DNA of 64,000 nucleotides from Guyanagaster necrorhizus (taxonomy: Eukaryota; Basidiomycota; Agaricomycetes; Agaricales; Physalacriaceae): NCBI RefSeq assembly GCF_019112545.1, contig NW_025064942.1:2713-66712 (forward strand). Reading direction: 5' to 3'. Position 1 is the first letter of the stretch, and each line of letters begins with the position of its first letter. Positions 23,390-34,706 of the stretch are shown here, in pieces. The notes under the pieces were generated by a model. That model was not told where the DNA came from. It ran no database searches and was given only the letters and a program-made list of their open reading frames with translations. The position numbers were made by a program, and so were the translations under genes.

Positions 23390-24990
23390 CTAGTCAGCCT
23401 TATCTTTTATCTTCTCAACCTTCATGTCTGCACTGAGCTCTTCAGCTTCCTTTTGTAGCTCAGCAATCTGTGCACATATCTCTTCTCAGGTGCATTTCTT
23501 CTTCAGGTAGTCCCTTGACATGTGCCCTTTCTTACCACAGTTTAAGCATTTGCCCTCCTTCTTTAATTGGTCAATGTCTATTGGCTTGCTACTTTCAGTG
23601 TATGTGGTTTTCATCCCTGTCTTCTGTGTCCCATAAGAGGGCATAGTGGTTAATGAGGCACTAGTCTTGCTGGGTCTGGTTTGGTTGCCAGGCTTCAAAT
23701 TTGAAGTTGATAGCTGATTTGGCTTCCAGTAGTCCTGAAAATTGAATTGCTCCACTTTTTGCCACTGCTGCTCCTTGTACATGTTGATGATTCTTTCCTT
23801 CCATGTGTCATACCCTCTCAGGATATTCATTCTGATATCTGATATCATCTTGATGTAAGAAGGTGAGGTACTCTGCTTGAGTGCTTCCACTATTTGTCCA
23901 TCATTGGCAATATCATCCTGGATCCTGGTGAGCTGTTTCAATTCATCAAAGAACTCTGTGACTGACTTGTTGCCTATTTTGTATTCCTTGATCTTCAACT
24001 TGTATACTTCTTGCACTGCCAGATCAATGAATTTATCTGTGAGCATCTGCTTGGAAACCAGCCATGATGGCAGTCAATGATGCTGCCTGGTTGTGGAGTA
24101 GAAATTGGGGGAGATCAAAATTCACCATATCTTCATCTTGTCTTTGAGATATGATGAGGCAAAGGTGATCCAGTTCATGTCAGTTCCAAGGAAGGCAGCA
24201 TAGACTTTGAAGTATTGTTCACAGTCTATTAAGAATCAATCACTGTCATTGGAAGCTCTCTTGAAGGGGTGGGGCTTCCTTAATAGATTAGGGTAGCATT
24301 GTAAAATGGCAGTGTTCTCAGGCAGAGCTTCCATTAGATTCAGCCATTGGTCAAAAGAGGGGTGATACCACTTGGCTGATGGCCTGAAGAAGGAATGGAG
24401 GGAATTGTTGTCCACCATGGGACTTCCTATGGGTCCTGCTTCTCTTCATACTATTACCCCATTTCACACAGTGAACCCTAGTCGGATGACCTTGGGGTTG
24501 TCCTTGACTGGCTCTTTGCTGCTACTCTCAGCCTTGTCTGGTGGTGGTTGTCTGCCAAGGAGTTGGCTACCCTTGCTGGTCCAGAGATTTCAGGATCCAG
24601 TGGGTCTAAAGACTGGCTGAGGTCAGGACCTAGATAGCTAAGTTGCTGAGGATTGGATCGATAGCATTGTGTAGGAGTATCAGCTCCTGCTAGTTCAGAT
24701 TGATGGTGCCATGTATACAGCTTATTTCAGGACTGTAGATGGAGTCTACAGCATTGGTTGAATATTGTACTTTGATTTGTACTTTAGCAGTTTGCTAAGG
24801 TGATCCTCCAGGTGCCTTCTGTTATAAGAATCAATAGCATATTTAGTGGTGGAATATTGCCAAATATCCTGCCACTCATCATTGTCTGAATAGATATACT
24901 TCTGCCTCATTTCTAAGCATCCTTCCACAAGAAGGCTACTCCCTTCCTATACAGCTCTTCATACTCCTTTTCTCTGTTTTGTTGTATTTC
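23390..24990 (-). pseudogene. Gypsy element 4 gag, decayed
   Basis: The gag core (RFLIDCEQYFKVYAAF-like near 24220, LAVQEVYKLKIKEYKIGN near 24000) and zinc knuckle (CLNCGKKGHMSRDY near 23530) are readable. The last knuckle cysteine is Tyr, a single G-to-A change, so the knuckle is broken. Near 24840 the frame reads DSYNRRHLEDHL. The corresponding position in the complete element is a TGA stop (51405-51407), so here the acidic upstream frame and gag are continuous. Confidence 0.75.
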
Positions 24991-26530
24991 TTCAGCCAGT
25001 GCTTTATTGTTGGTTTCTTCTTTCAAATATTCCTATTGCCCCCACTTAAAAGGGATATCCCAGATCCCCTCTACACCCTCATCCATGTCTTCCTCTTCCT
25101 CACTGTTCTCAGCAAGGTAGTCATCATGCAGGTCATAGGTTAGAGGGTCCTGTGGCCTAAGAGTCACCAGAGATCTGATTGTCATCATTGATGGTAGTGC
25201 TGGGGCCAGGTCAAGCAGGAGACTGCTCAATGGGTCTGGCTCTAATCTCAATATCACTCCTGTAGCCACCTTGCACTCAGTGCTCCTCCAATTCATGGTA
25301 ATATTGGCAGAAGTTTCTGTAAAATTGAGGATTGAGGAAGAGGGCTGTGATTCTTCTGCCAAGGAATCTTCAGAGTTCTCAGTCAGAGACATGGGCATTG
25401 AGGAGGACTTGAAGCCCATAGGCATCAAGTATAGAGTCAGTGTAGGAGGGAATGATATCTGTATTAGCAATAGTGGACTGACTGAGTTCTCTTTTGACAG
25501 GGGGATAAGTGCACCATCTAGTTTCACTAGCAGTAATGGCTTTGGCCAACCCTCCCTATGGGTCAGTACTACCAGAGGTGCTGGGCTCTTGAAAGGAGAA
25601 GGGCTCAGACTCTGTCTGTATTCTATATCACATAGGGCTTGCTGATTCCCATGTGGCTGCTTCAAGCTCATGCTGTCACTGTGTAAACTGGCAGTCATAC
25701 TGCTCTTCATTGTGTAAGTTCTGTTGTCAGGCCTGCTCAGCTTCAGCCCACTCGAGATCAGTCTGTTCTCCAGCTGCATTGATTTCTTCTTTCATAAAAT
25801 CTCTGGAGAAATAGTTGATAGCATCTTGGATGGTTGGTCCTCAGGATGTATATCCTTTTCTTGACTTCATGGCTTCAGTGTATAAGTCCTCATTCTGGAA
25901 GGGATTTGAGCTCAACTCTAGGGTTGCATATAGAGAGTCATATCCAGAGTCTGCAGGTGAAATGGGTTGGGACCTAGAAGCCATCCCAACATCATCAAGA
26001 GAGTCCCAAGCATAGTTTCCAATGCTATGCTCAATTGAGGTGGTAGAAGGATTAAGAGATGGGGAGTCATCAAAGAAGTTGTCAGAGAGGTCTTGGTCCT
26101 TGTTGTTCAGGACTGAAGGGAACTCCAGTGGGACCCACAGGTTTCTGAAACCTGTGAGTCAGTTGTTCTGGTGTCTGCATTTGGGTCTAGGTGGTCTTAG
26201 AGGGTATTAGTATCCTTTCTCTTCTTCTGTAGTGCTTTGTGAATGTGTTCTCCTCAACTCAGTTTGAGGTACAGGTCCAAGCAGAGGCTGAAAGAAGACT
26301 CAGGTAGAGGGAGGGATGTCATAGAAGGGGAGGTTAGAGGTGACATTGTGTAAAATTTGTTGTATCTGCTGGAAAGCTTGGTAGTATCTGACTACTCACA
26401 CTGCTACTGATTATTGGCCTCAACAAAGTTGTATGATTGCCAATAAGCCTAGAAGTGTTCCAATGATAGAAGCTAAAAGCTTAAAAAAGTCATCAGTAAG
26501 ATCAGGGGTTGTAGTAGATGATGGTGGCAT
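24991..26530 (-). pseudogene. Gypsy element 4 ORF1 and overlapping acidic frame, decayed
   Basis: It starts at ATG 26530 with MPPSSTTTPDLTDDFFK followed by the hydrophobic SIIGTLLGLLAII segment, matching ORF1 of the complete element. Later parts are broken. In the gag-linked frame, 25033-25779 is open for 248 codons and ends in an acidic run (NSEEEEDMDEGV) like the complete element. Confidence 0.7.
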
Positions 26531-26573
26531 TCAGTTTTCTTTGTGCTATTATGTGTAAGAAAAGGAAAGCAGA

Positions 26574-26586
26574 AGCTTCAAGCTAA
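26574..26586 (-). other. Self-primer binding site of element 4
   Basis: Minus strand TTAGCTTGAAGCT, exactly complementary to the LTR segment at 27179-27191. It differs from the intact element by one base, with the matching change in the LTR. It is now separated from its LTR by the solo LTR at 26587-27017. Confidence 0.65.
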
Positions 26587-27017
26587 TGTTATGATTTTTC
26601 TATTATTTCCCTTGACTAACCCCTATTCATGTTTAGTCAGAGTGCTAAACACAGGTGCTTAGGACTGTGAGATGAGGCTTAGTCATCACAACACTGCCTG
26701 ATGATGCACAATCACCTTTTTATGTATGGTAATGATGCTCAAGAACAATGAGCACAAAAGACCCAATGACACACAATTAGTAACAGTATATTTAGCACAA
26801 TTCTTGTACAGTATTTAAGAGGCTTACTCCTGCTGGAAAACCCCAGCTTCAAGCTAAAGTTTATTCCTTCTCATTCTACTCTCGAGCTAGTCACACAAAG
26901 CCTTGAAGCACAGGGAGTCAACATTAGTACATATAGTGAACTCTGATGGAAGGCTCAAATGTGAAGCCATGTTAGTTTATCATGTGCTCATTGATCACAT
27001 GCAGCTTGAGCCTAACA
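26587..27017 (+). repeat. Gypsy solo LTR inserted at the primer-site/LTR junction of element 4
   Basis: 431 bp, TGTTATGATT to CCTAACA, plus orientation. The flanks GCTAA (26582-26586) and GTTAA (27018-27022) are a 5-bp duplication differing by one C-to-T. Beyond it the expected junction continues (one T, then TGTCAGACC of the minus-strand LTR). Confidence 0.85.
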
Positions 27018-27023
27018 GTTAAT

Positions 27024-27483
27024 TGTCAGACCTAAATTGCATATGATCAAAACATGTGATAAATAGATGCTGTATCATGTATGTACAGTCACATCAAAAT
27101 CCACTGTTGTGCTTTATTGACAAGTATGCATCAAAGCTATTTGACAAGAGGCTTAAGATGAAATAGTGTGAATAAACTTTAGCTTGAAGCTGGAGATTGT
27201 ACAGTAAGAGCTATCTTACTTATATACTATTCATCCATTGTGATATTAATACTACTACTTATTATGCTTGTCCAAGTCATTGTGCTCATTGTCTTTGAGC
27301 ATCATTACTATCTACAAAAGGGGTATTGTGCATTATTGAGTGTTGTTGTCATGTTGAAAGACAATGATGGATCTGGCTTGTTGTGATGACTAAGCTATTC
27401 TCATGATCTTAAGCACCAGTCTAGGTGCCCTGACTAAGCATAAATAGGGGTTAATATGAAGGAAAAGAGGAAAAATCATAACA
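27024..27483 (-). repeat. 5' LTR of Gypsy element 4
   Basis: 460 bp, TGTCAGACCT to CATAACA on the plus strand. It lies outside the primer site and ORF1 of element 4, so it is the 5' LTR. It sits in the protease region of element 5, which resumes at 27484. The 3' LTR has been lost. Confidence 0.85.
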
Positions 27484-28426
27484 GAATTCATCTGGCCATT
27501 ACAGACCTAAGATCCAAAGAGATATTTCTCTCTCATGACTGGCTGATTCAGCACAAACCTCTCATCAATTAGAAATAGGCTGAATTACATTCACCTAATG
27601 CCAATGCTAAAAAACACCTTTTATATTGCCTGACAAAGACAAAGATAACAAAGGAGACAAGGAGATATAGGAGAGAGAAACTATCCTCACTGTCAACATG
27701 AACCAGACCATTCATGCCTGGATCATGCATCATACAAACAATCTGGCAGCCAAGATCAATGAAAAGAAGGAAGCCAAAACATTCAAGGAAATAGTGCCAG
27801 AGTGGGCTCAGAACTTCTGTGACCTCTTTGATAAGAAGAATTTTGATGAGCTCTCTGACTCCAAACCCAGAGATCATACAATCAAATTGACTTTCAATAC
27901 TAATGTCAACCTCAATTGCAAGGTGTATCCTCTTGGACAGCAAGAACAGCAGAAACTGGACAAGTTCCTAGATGAGAACTTGTCCAGCAGACACATTTGA
28001 CCCTCTAAATTTCTGATGGCATCTCTATTCTTCTTCATGAAAAAGGAGAATAATAACTTGCAGCCAGTTTAAAATTACTGCAAGCTTAATGAGATGACCA
28101 TCAAGAACTGATATTCTCTACTGCTCATTTTCAAGTTAATAGACAAGTTATATGGTGCATAATACTACACTAAATTGGATGTATAAGGGAGGTACAATAA
28201 TGTTTGGATCAAGGAAGGACATAAGTAGAAGGCTATCTTCCACATAAATTGGAGGCTATTTGAGCCTACAGTGATGTTTTTTAGACTCACCAATTCTTCA
28301 GCAACATTTCAGTGGATGATGAACAATAACTTCAAGGATCTCATTACCACCAGTAAAGTCATCATTTATTTGGATGATATACTGATTATATCCAGCAATA
28401 AGAAGGAATACTGTCAACTCATCCAG
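27484..28426 (+). pseudogene. Gypsy element 5 pol, protease to RT part
   Basis: The frame resumes at the end of the protease (HLAITDLRSKEIFLSHDWLI) and continues through the linker (LFDKKNFDELSDSKP), the pre-RT segment (QEQQKLDKFLDENLSSRHI) and RT to YLDDILIISS, then CQLIQ. The family B repeat follows at 28427. In-frame stops are present, but the YLDD active site is intact in this stretch. Confidence 0.8.
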
Positions 28427-29640
28427 TGATGTTCTTAGTAATGGCTAAGTGACTAAGAGAGGTGAATAAAGAATGAACTTTCAAAGACCAACACCTAACC
28501 ACTCAATGCACAATCACCAATATGGGTGAGTTCAGATGGTTTGAGTATAATAGAAGCACTCTACAGACTCAGATAAATCAAATACAAAGATATAAAGGCA
28601 GTTTATTCAAGGCTAGTTTGTGTCCTAAGATGCAATACTCATAAAGGGAGTAGGAATAAGACATGGTATGTGAATTGAGACTCAAAATGCAGAGCTACAG
28701 TGCCTAGCTTAACTTAGAATACTCTGAAACCCAATACCAAGTCTCTCAAGCACTTAGGCTTGGCTAGCTAGTGGTCCTTGAAACCAAAGAACTGATACTC
28801 AGATGCCAAAACCCTTATTAAGCCAGAACTTAAATTATGCCAAATCCTAAAGTCCAGTAAAGACTTCAATTCTTATTCAATACAGGGTGACTTAATAACA
28901 ATAGCTATCCAAGTCGAGGTTACACACAAAACCACTGATCCAGAGACTAACTACTGAGAGCTAGAATGTCTAAATTGCAGGGATAGATTGCCTCTCACAT
29001 GATTCCCTCTTATACTGCTTTTATACATAACTAACTGATACAGAATCTATAAATAATTTGGTCTAGTTACTCATTTCACTTGGCTAGCCCCAAAATTAGG
29101 TCATTATCCTGCTTTGACATGCCTCATGTCTTTTTCAGGTGATCCAGGATGCCTCTAGCTCTCCATTTCTATAGTCTGTGAATATCTACTATATAATTGA
29201 TTATCTCATGGTTCTGCATGTTACTTTTAGACTTGCTGTTAATCATGATCAATTGACAGTTGAGGTGGTTCTAGTCCTGATCATAGTGATCTGAGGCCAC
29301 TGAGCTCCTCAGTTGTGGCTCATTCCCTGAACTATGTGCCCCTTTAATTATTCATGCCTGAGGAATCCTCACCTCATGTATTTTGCATCAGACCTGGTGT
29401 ACTAGCTATGGGCTAATGAGTTCCATTTTGCTTTTACTCCTGGTTTGGATGCTAGCTGGATCTTGTACTTCACTGCTAGTCATGGTAATAAACTCCTGAG
29501 CTAGACCATGGTATACCAGCCCTGATAGCATTTAGGATTGGCTCAAACATGGCACTGTTTCTACATCCAAATTGACTTGGTATTTTACTATGGTGGTGTT
29601 ATTCCTCTGTCCAATTTTGAATTCAATGTTATTAACCTAG
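28427..29640 (+). repeat. Repeat family B, variant copy inside element 5
   Basis: It starts TGATGTTCTTAGTAATGGC, aligning with the start of 5214-6602 and 63301-64000. The later half resembles 8270-8950. The right end is approximate; no terminal CA or duplication was located. RT-to-integrase sequence of element 5 is missing across it, so a deletion accompanied or followed the insertion. Confidence 0.55.
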
Positions 29641-29679
29641 TGCAAAGTTGTTTTGAATAAGTCCACATTGATCCTTAGC

Positions 29680-30816
29680 CTTCTTAGCATAGCATGTACA
29701 CAGGAAAAGGCAGTCTCACTGCACCTGAATAAAATCTCAGATGCACCATGGACACATCTTTCAGTGGACATGATCACTGGACTATCAGAGTGTCATGGCT
29801 ATAATGCTATCATCATTGTAGTTGATTACTTCTCTAAAGTGATCATCTCAGTCACATGCTCAACAGAGTTGTCATCAGAATGATAGACAAAGATCCTATG
29901 AGACAAGGTTTACACCAAAGATGATATGCCAAAGATGATAATTTTGGACTGCAGCCTCCAGTTCATCTCCAAGTTTATAGCAGACATGTATCATCTCCTC
30001 CAGATCTGGAGTAATGCTTCAACCACCTATCACTTGAAGACTGATAGACAGATGGAACAGGTCAATCAAGAAGTTAAAAAGTATCTCTGAATGTTCATCA
30101 AGTATCAACAAGATGACTGGATCAATTGGCTACCACTTGCAGCCTTCCAATATAACAACCACATACACTCAGCAACAGGCAAGACCCTATTCTTCATCAA
30201 CCATGGACAACACTCTCACATTACTGCCTCCTCTCACTATTCTGCTACAATGCCCACCTCCACTATATTTGTGAAACAGATGTCCAAAATCCACAAAGAG
30301 ACAAAGTCTGCTCTTGAAAAGGCTGCAGGCATAATAAAGCATCAGTATAATAAATCCCACCATTCCACCATCTAATATAAGCTTGGCAATCATGTCTGGC
30401 TAGACACAACCAATCTTCATCTCCCATGATCAAAGAAGAAGCTGGCTGACAAGTGCACTGGTCTTTTCTCCATCATAAGAAGGTCAGCACTTCTGCCTAC
30501 TGGCTCACATTACTGACTACATGGAAGGTCCACCCAGTATTCAACAAATCTCTCCTCTCCTCCTACAAGCCACCTGTCTTTTTAAATCAAGAAGTTTCTC
30601 CTCTATCTGAGTCTGACCTAATCAAAGACAAAGAGCATTATGAGATTGAACAAATCTTTAACCACCACATCTGGAAAACCCATGGGCATCAGGGCCTTCG
30701 CCTCAATTCAGTCATTGAATATCTCATCAAATGGAAGGGTTATAGTCCAGAATCTAATCAATGGGTCAGTGAATGTGGATACAGCTATTTATGAATATAA
30801 ACTTTCCTTTAATTGA
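29680..30816 (+). pseudogene. Gypsy element 5 pol, integrase and chromodomain part
   Basis: It reads DAPWTHLSVDMITGLSECHGYNA, HSATGKTLFFINHGQHSHIT, then the chromodomain-like YLIKWKGYSPESNQWVSE, ending SFN-stop at 30816. TGA and other stops interrupt it. The C-terminal order matches the complete element. Confidence 0.8.
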
Positions 30817-30849
30817 GCTATTGGGATGATAGTCTTGATGAGAAGATAA

Positions 30850-32639
30850 TGTTACAATTTTTCTATTTATCTTATCTTATTTAGTCTTGTCATCTTATCT
30901 CTTATCAGAGCATCTATGGATTGTGGGATGATTGTCAGTGGCCAAATCAGACAATCTGCACTATTGTCTCACACAGTGATATGCAGGCTACATGTCTAGC
31001 CCTATAATTTGCAAATTCTGCATAACACACTAGAATATGTTAGTAACTGAGGGTCATTAGCCAGTAGAGAACTATGGCTGAGGCTCTGAGCTGATAGTCA
31101 TGCTAGTCACTAATACTAAGTCCAAATTGGACTTTGTGAAAATAACATGGTGTAAGGATAAAAATCCTAAGTCAGGTTTGAACTTAGAAAAGTTCTGCAC
31201 CACACCTTGGAAAATACTAAGTCCAAGTTGGACTTAGAAATGGTACCTCAACTGGGGCCAATTCTATATGCCACTAAGACAAGTATATTCTAAGACAGCT
31301 AGAGGTAATACCATAGCCAGTTGTGGAGTATTGAGTAAAGACAGCATCATCCAGAAGCAGTAAGAAGAGGGACCCAATGATCTGTGGCTAGCACTGTGAG
31401 TTTTGACTCAAATGCCTAAGTTCAAATTTCCTAGGTATCAGGTGACCTAAGGGACTTAGAATTGAGAGGAATAAAGTGGATAGGACCAGTTGACCAGGCC
31501 TGACCAGGCCTGATTGATTGAGTTACTAAGAATAACTCAGAGAATTAAAACTCTGAGTAGACAGAAAGAAGTTAGGTACCCACAGGCACTGTAGGCTTAA
31601 AATAAAGCTGTGCGGTGGCCAGGTGGGTCTGGGCAAGCCTAGAGGAGTCCAGGAGTGCTGCCATTCCGGAATAATGGCGTGATTCTGCTTTAAACAGGAG
31701 AAATATTATTTTGAATACTTTATTTATAGATTCTGTACCTGTTGTTTATGTATAAAAGAAGGGAATGGGGGGGAAATAGCAAGCAAGCGACCCACCCTGC
31801 ATTCAGGCCTTCTATCCCACTGTAGCAAGTCCCTGGGACAATGGATTTTGAGTTCTGCTTTGACTTAGTGATTTATTTAAGTTGCTTTGTCACTTAGAGA
31901 GAGGATTGGATTGGAATAATAACTGTATCTTGGGTTTCAGATTAATTTGGGTTTGAAACTATAAGGGTTTTGGCATCAGAATGCAAGTTCTTTGGTTTTG
32001 AGGACTGCTAGCCAGCCAAGAGTGCAGCTAGTCAAGCCTAAGTGCTTGATAGACTTAGTATTTGGGTTTTGGAATATTCTAAGTTGATTTGGAGCACAAT
32101 TTTGCATTGATTCTAAGTCCCAATTATACTTAAACATTGCTATAAAATACTCTCATGAGTATTGCATCTTTGAAAGCAGGATAGAGTTGAATAACTGTCT
32201 TTATTGACTGTTTCTTTGATTTTACTTAAGACTGCAAGAGTGCTATCATACTTGAAACAACTGGCCTCAACTGTATTTAGTGATTGTGTATTGAGTGGTT
32301 AGGTGTTGGTGTTTGAGAGTTCATTCCTCATTCACCTCTCTTAGTCACTTAGCCATTACCAAGCACATCAACAGTACAATAGACACCTTGATAACAGACA
32401 ATACCTCATTGTCTTGTCTCCAATGACAGCCAGAATGGTATCATAGTAAAGTGACATATAATCAGTATGTACTGTATTCATTTGACACAAACACATAATT
32501 CTTCTCTCAAGCTTAACTTGTGAAATGGCCTTGACATACTCTATCAGGTTGCACAATAGTGGACTCTAGTATGACTGTATGAACTCAATACAGTGCTAGT
32601 TTATCATGTATTCTGATCACATGCTGAATGGGTCTAACA
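30850..32639 (+). repeat. 3' LTR of Gypsy element 5, split by a family B insertion
   Basis: LTR start TGTTACAATT at 30850, after a purine-rich tract; LTR end CTAACA at 32639. The LTR pieces are 30850-30976 and 32375-32639. The sequence between is the family B solo copy plus its duplication. Confidence 0.7.
30977..32370 (-). repeat. Repeat family B solo LTR-like copy with target duplication ACAG
   Basis: 1394 bp, minus orientation, TG...CA ends. ACAG occurs directly before (30973-30976) and after (32371-32374). It resembles 63301-64000 closely and keeps a few CpGs, so it is a younger copy. It has no coding frame. Confidence 0.7.
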
Positions 32640-32850
32640 TAATTAAACTCTATGCTTACAATGGGTCATATATCTATCTCACCCAAGATTTCATCCAAAG
32701 GCAGAAAATACTCTTATATAAAAGTATTAATCCATGTCCAGGTATTAGCTAATTGAAAACTAACATGTGAAGTAATATAAGGGTATTAGAAGTTCTAAGG
32801 CACCACATCATTTGAAATAAAGCATATCTGTCTTATATTCTATACTAAGC
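32640..32850 (-). repeat. Repeat family D, inverted partner of 63010-63235
   Basis: The reverse complement aligns with 63010-63235 (shared AATACTTTTATATAAG, CAATCTTGGGTGAGAT and CATAGAGTTTAATTA). It begins directly after the element 5 LTR. No coding signal. Confidence 0.5.
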
Positions 32851-32879
32851 AGTTGCTGTGAATGATGAAAGTATTCTAT

Positions 32880-33712
32880 CAAGATGAATCAAAGTCAGTA
32901 CATCAGTCCTGAGATCCCATCAAGTCTTTCTATCACTACATCAAGCAGTTTCAGCAAGAGCAACATCATTGATCTTATAGATTATTTAAAGATCACATTG
33001 TGACTTTATTCCTATCTCAGTCAAAGCTCAGTCAGCCAGAAAAACAGAGTTTATCAACAAAGCCTGTTATGAGGAACTTTCTGAATGTCTCTATAGAGAT
33101 ATTATAATGAAAAGTTGCAGAGAAGATGCCTACTCCATCTGAATGGCTTCCCTCACCATCATCATTATTGAATGAAATGACTGATGGAAATGACAATAAA
33201 GAGGGTGAGATGGATATGCAGGATGAAGATGCCAATATTGTTAATTTTGTGCCATCTTCTGAGGGTGACAAAAACACCAAAGACAATGAGAAAAAATAAA
33301 AGAATGCTGATGACAGCAGTGTCAAAGGGTGTACAAGTGCTGGCAGTGGAGATGAAGGCACCAAACAAAATACAGGTATAGAAGACAAGAATATACTGGA
33401 CTCAGAAAACAGAGGCAACAGCATTGAGGAGGATTTGAATGTCAAATCAGCTGCTCAGAGAGGTAAAAGAGGCAGGGTATGAAGAGGGGGTTGCAGTGAT
33501 GAAAGTGACAGTCATGTAGAAGAGAGGAAGTGTAAAGCAGGAGATAACAATAGAGGTGAAGGGCTGAAGAAATATCTGAAAAAGTTGGAATAGAAACTGT
33601 AAGTTATCAATCTTTATATGCCTGTAATGATAACTGATAAGATTGATTGTAGGCTGTAGCAGGAGCTAGTACTATATTACAGTAGAAAAAGTCAGAAAGA
33701 CAAGAATACTGC
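32880..33712 (+). pseudogene. Unrecognised acidic protein gene, split by element 6
   Basis: The plus-strand frame around 33123-33300 reads MPTPSEWLPSPSSLLNE, then a Glu/Asp-rich stretch (EGEMDMQDEDANIVNF), then charged Lys/Arg/Glu sequence to SRKSQKDKNTA at 33712. One TAA near 33297 and other stops break it. With element 6 removed, the frame continues at 42981 as ACC AAA G followed by GTGAGTAGG, a canonical 5' splice site, so this looks like an exon end. I do not recognise the family. It could be a host gene or part of another transposon. Confidence 0.4.
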
Positions 33713-34647
33713 TGTTATGATTTTTTTCTTTTTTCTTTTTTGACCAACTCCTATTTATGCTTAGTCAGGGCACTTAAGACCAGTGCTTAGGACTGTGGGA
33801 CAGGCTTAGTCATCACAACAAGGCCAAGTCCATCATTGTCTTCTGATGCAATGATGCCCCTCAACAATAGACAACAATCTTTTGTAGATAGTATATTAAG
33901 CCTAAATGACATGTGACCTAAACATGTGATAAACTAACACTGCCTCAGACTTTGGGCAATGATGTCAGAGTTCACTAAATGTGTTATGTGGCTTTGTATT
34001 GCAAGGCCTTTAGATTGGCTTGAGATAAGATGGTGAAAAATAAAACTTTAGCTCAAAGCTGGGGATACTACAGTGAGAGCTACACTACTTATATACTAGT
34101 CATCATCCATCTAAAGATATAACTACCTAATTGTGTGTCCTGGCACTATAGAGCATTTTGTCCAGTGTCATGAAGCTACCTACAAAAGGGTATTGTCTGT
34201 CATTGAGCAGTTACCATCATGTTGAAGGACAATGACTAACTAGGCATTATTGTAATGACTAAGCCTGTCCCACAGTCCTAAGTGCTAATCTAAGCACTCT
34301 GACTAATCAAAAATAGGAGTCAATCCCTTGAATAAAAGATAAAAATGAGGAAAAATCATAACATAGTAATGATGCTCAAAGACAAGAGCATAAAAGCTTG
34401 AACAGATACAATTAGTAGTAGTATATTTATCTCAATGAATGCACAGTATATAAGTAGTATAGCTCTTGCTATAGATATATAGCTTTGAGCTAAAGTTTAT
34501 ATCTTCATCATTCTATCTTGAGCCTCTTATAATGGCCTTAGAATACAACACTATATAAACATATATAGTGAACTTAGGTGTGACTGTATGAATATGATAC
34601 AGTGCCTATTTATCACATGTTTTAGTCATATGTTGCTTAGGCTTAAC
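33713..34647 (+). repeat. 5' LTR of element 6, split by a solo LTR
   Basis: Pieces 33713-33893 and 34364-34647 align with 42515-42975. The second piece holds TATATAAG (34447-34454) and, 34 nt on, the primer segment AGCTTTGAGCTAA (34481-34493). Confidence 0.9.
33894..34363 (-). repeat. Gypsy solo LTR in the 5' LTR of element 6, TSD TAGTA
   Basis: 470 bp, TATTAAGCCT to CATAACA; the terminal TG has become TA. TAGTA flanks it at 33889-33893 and 34364-34368. The undisturbed 3' LTR of element 6 (near 42692) reads straight through the same site. Confidence 0.9.
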
Positions 34648-34648
34648 A

Positions 34649-34661
34649 ATTAGCTCAAAGC
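34649..34661 (+). other. Self-primer binding site of element 6
   Basis: TTAGCTCAAAGCT, one base after the 5' LTR, exactly complementary to AGCTTTGAGCTAA in both LTRs (34481-34493, 42808-42820). Both partners differ from the complete element and still pair. Confidence 0.7.
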
Positions 34662-34706
34662 TTACACTTTCCTTTCCTTATGCACAATAAGCACAAAGGA
34701 AACTGA

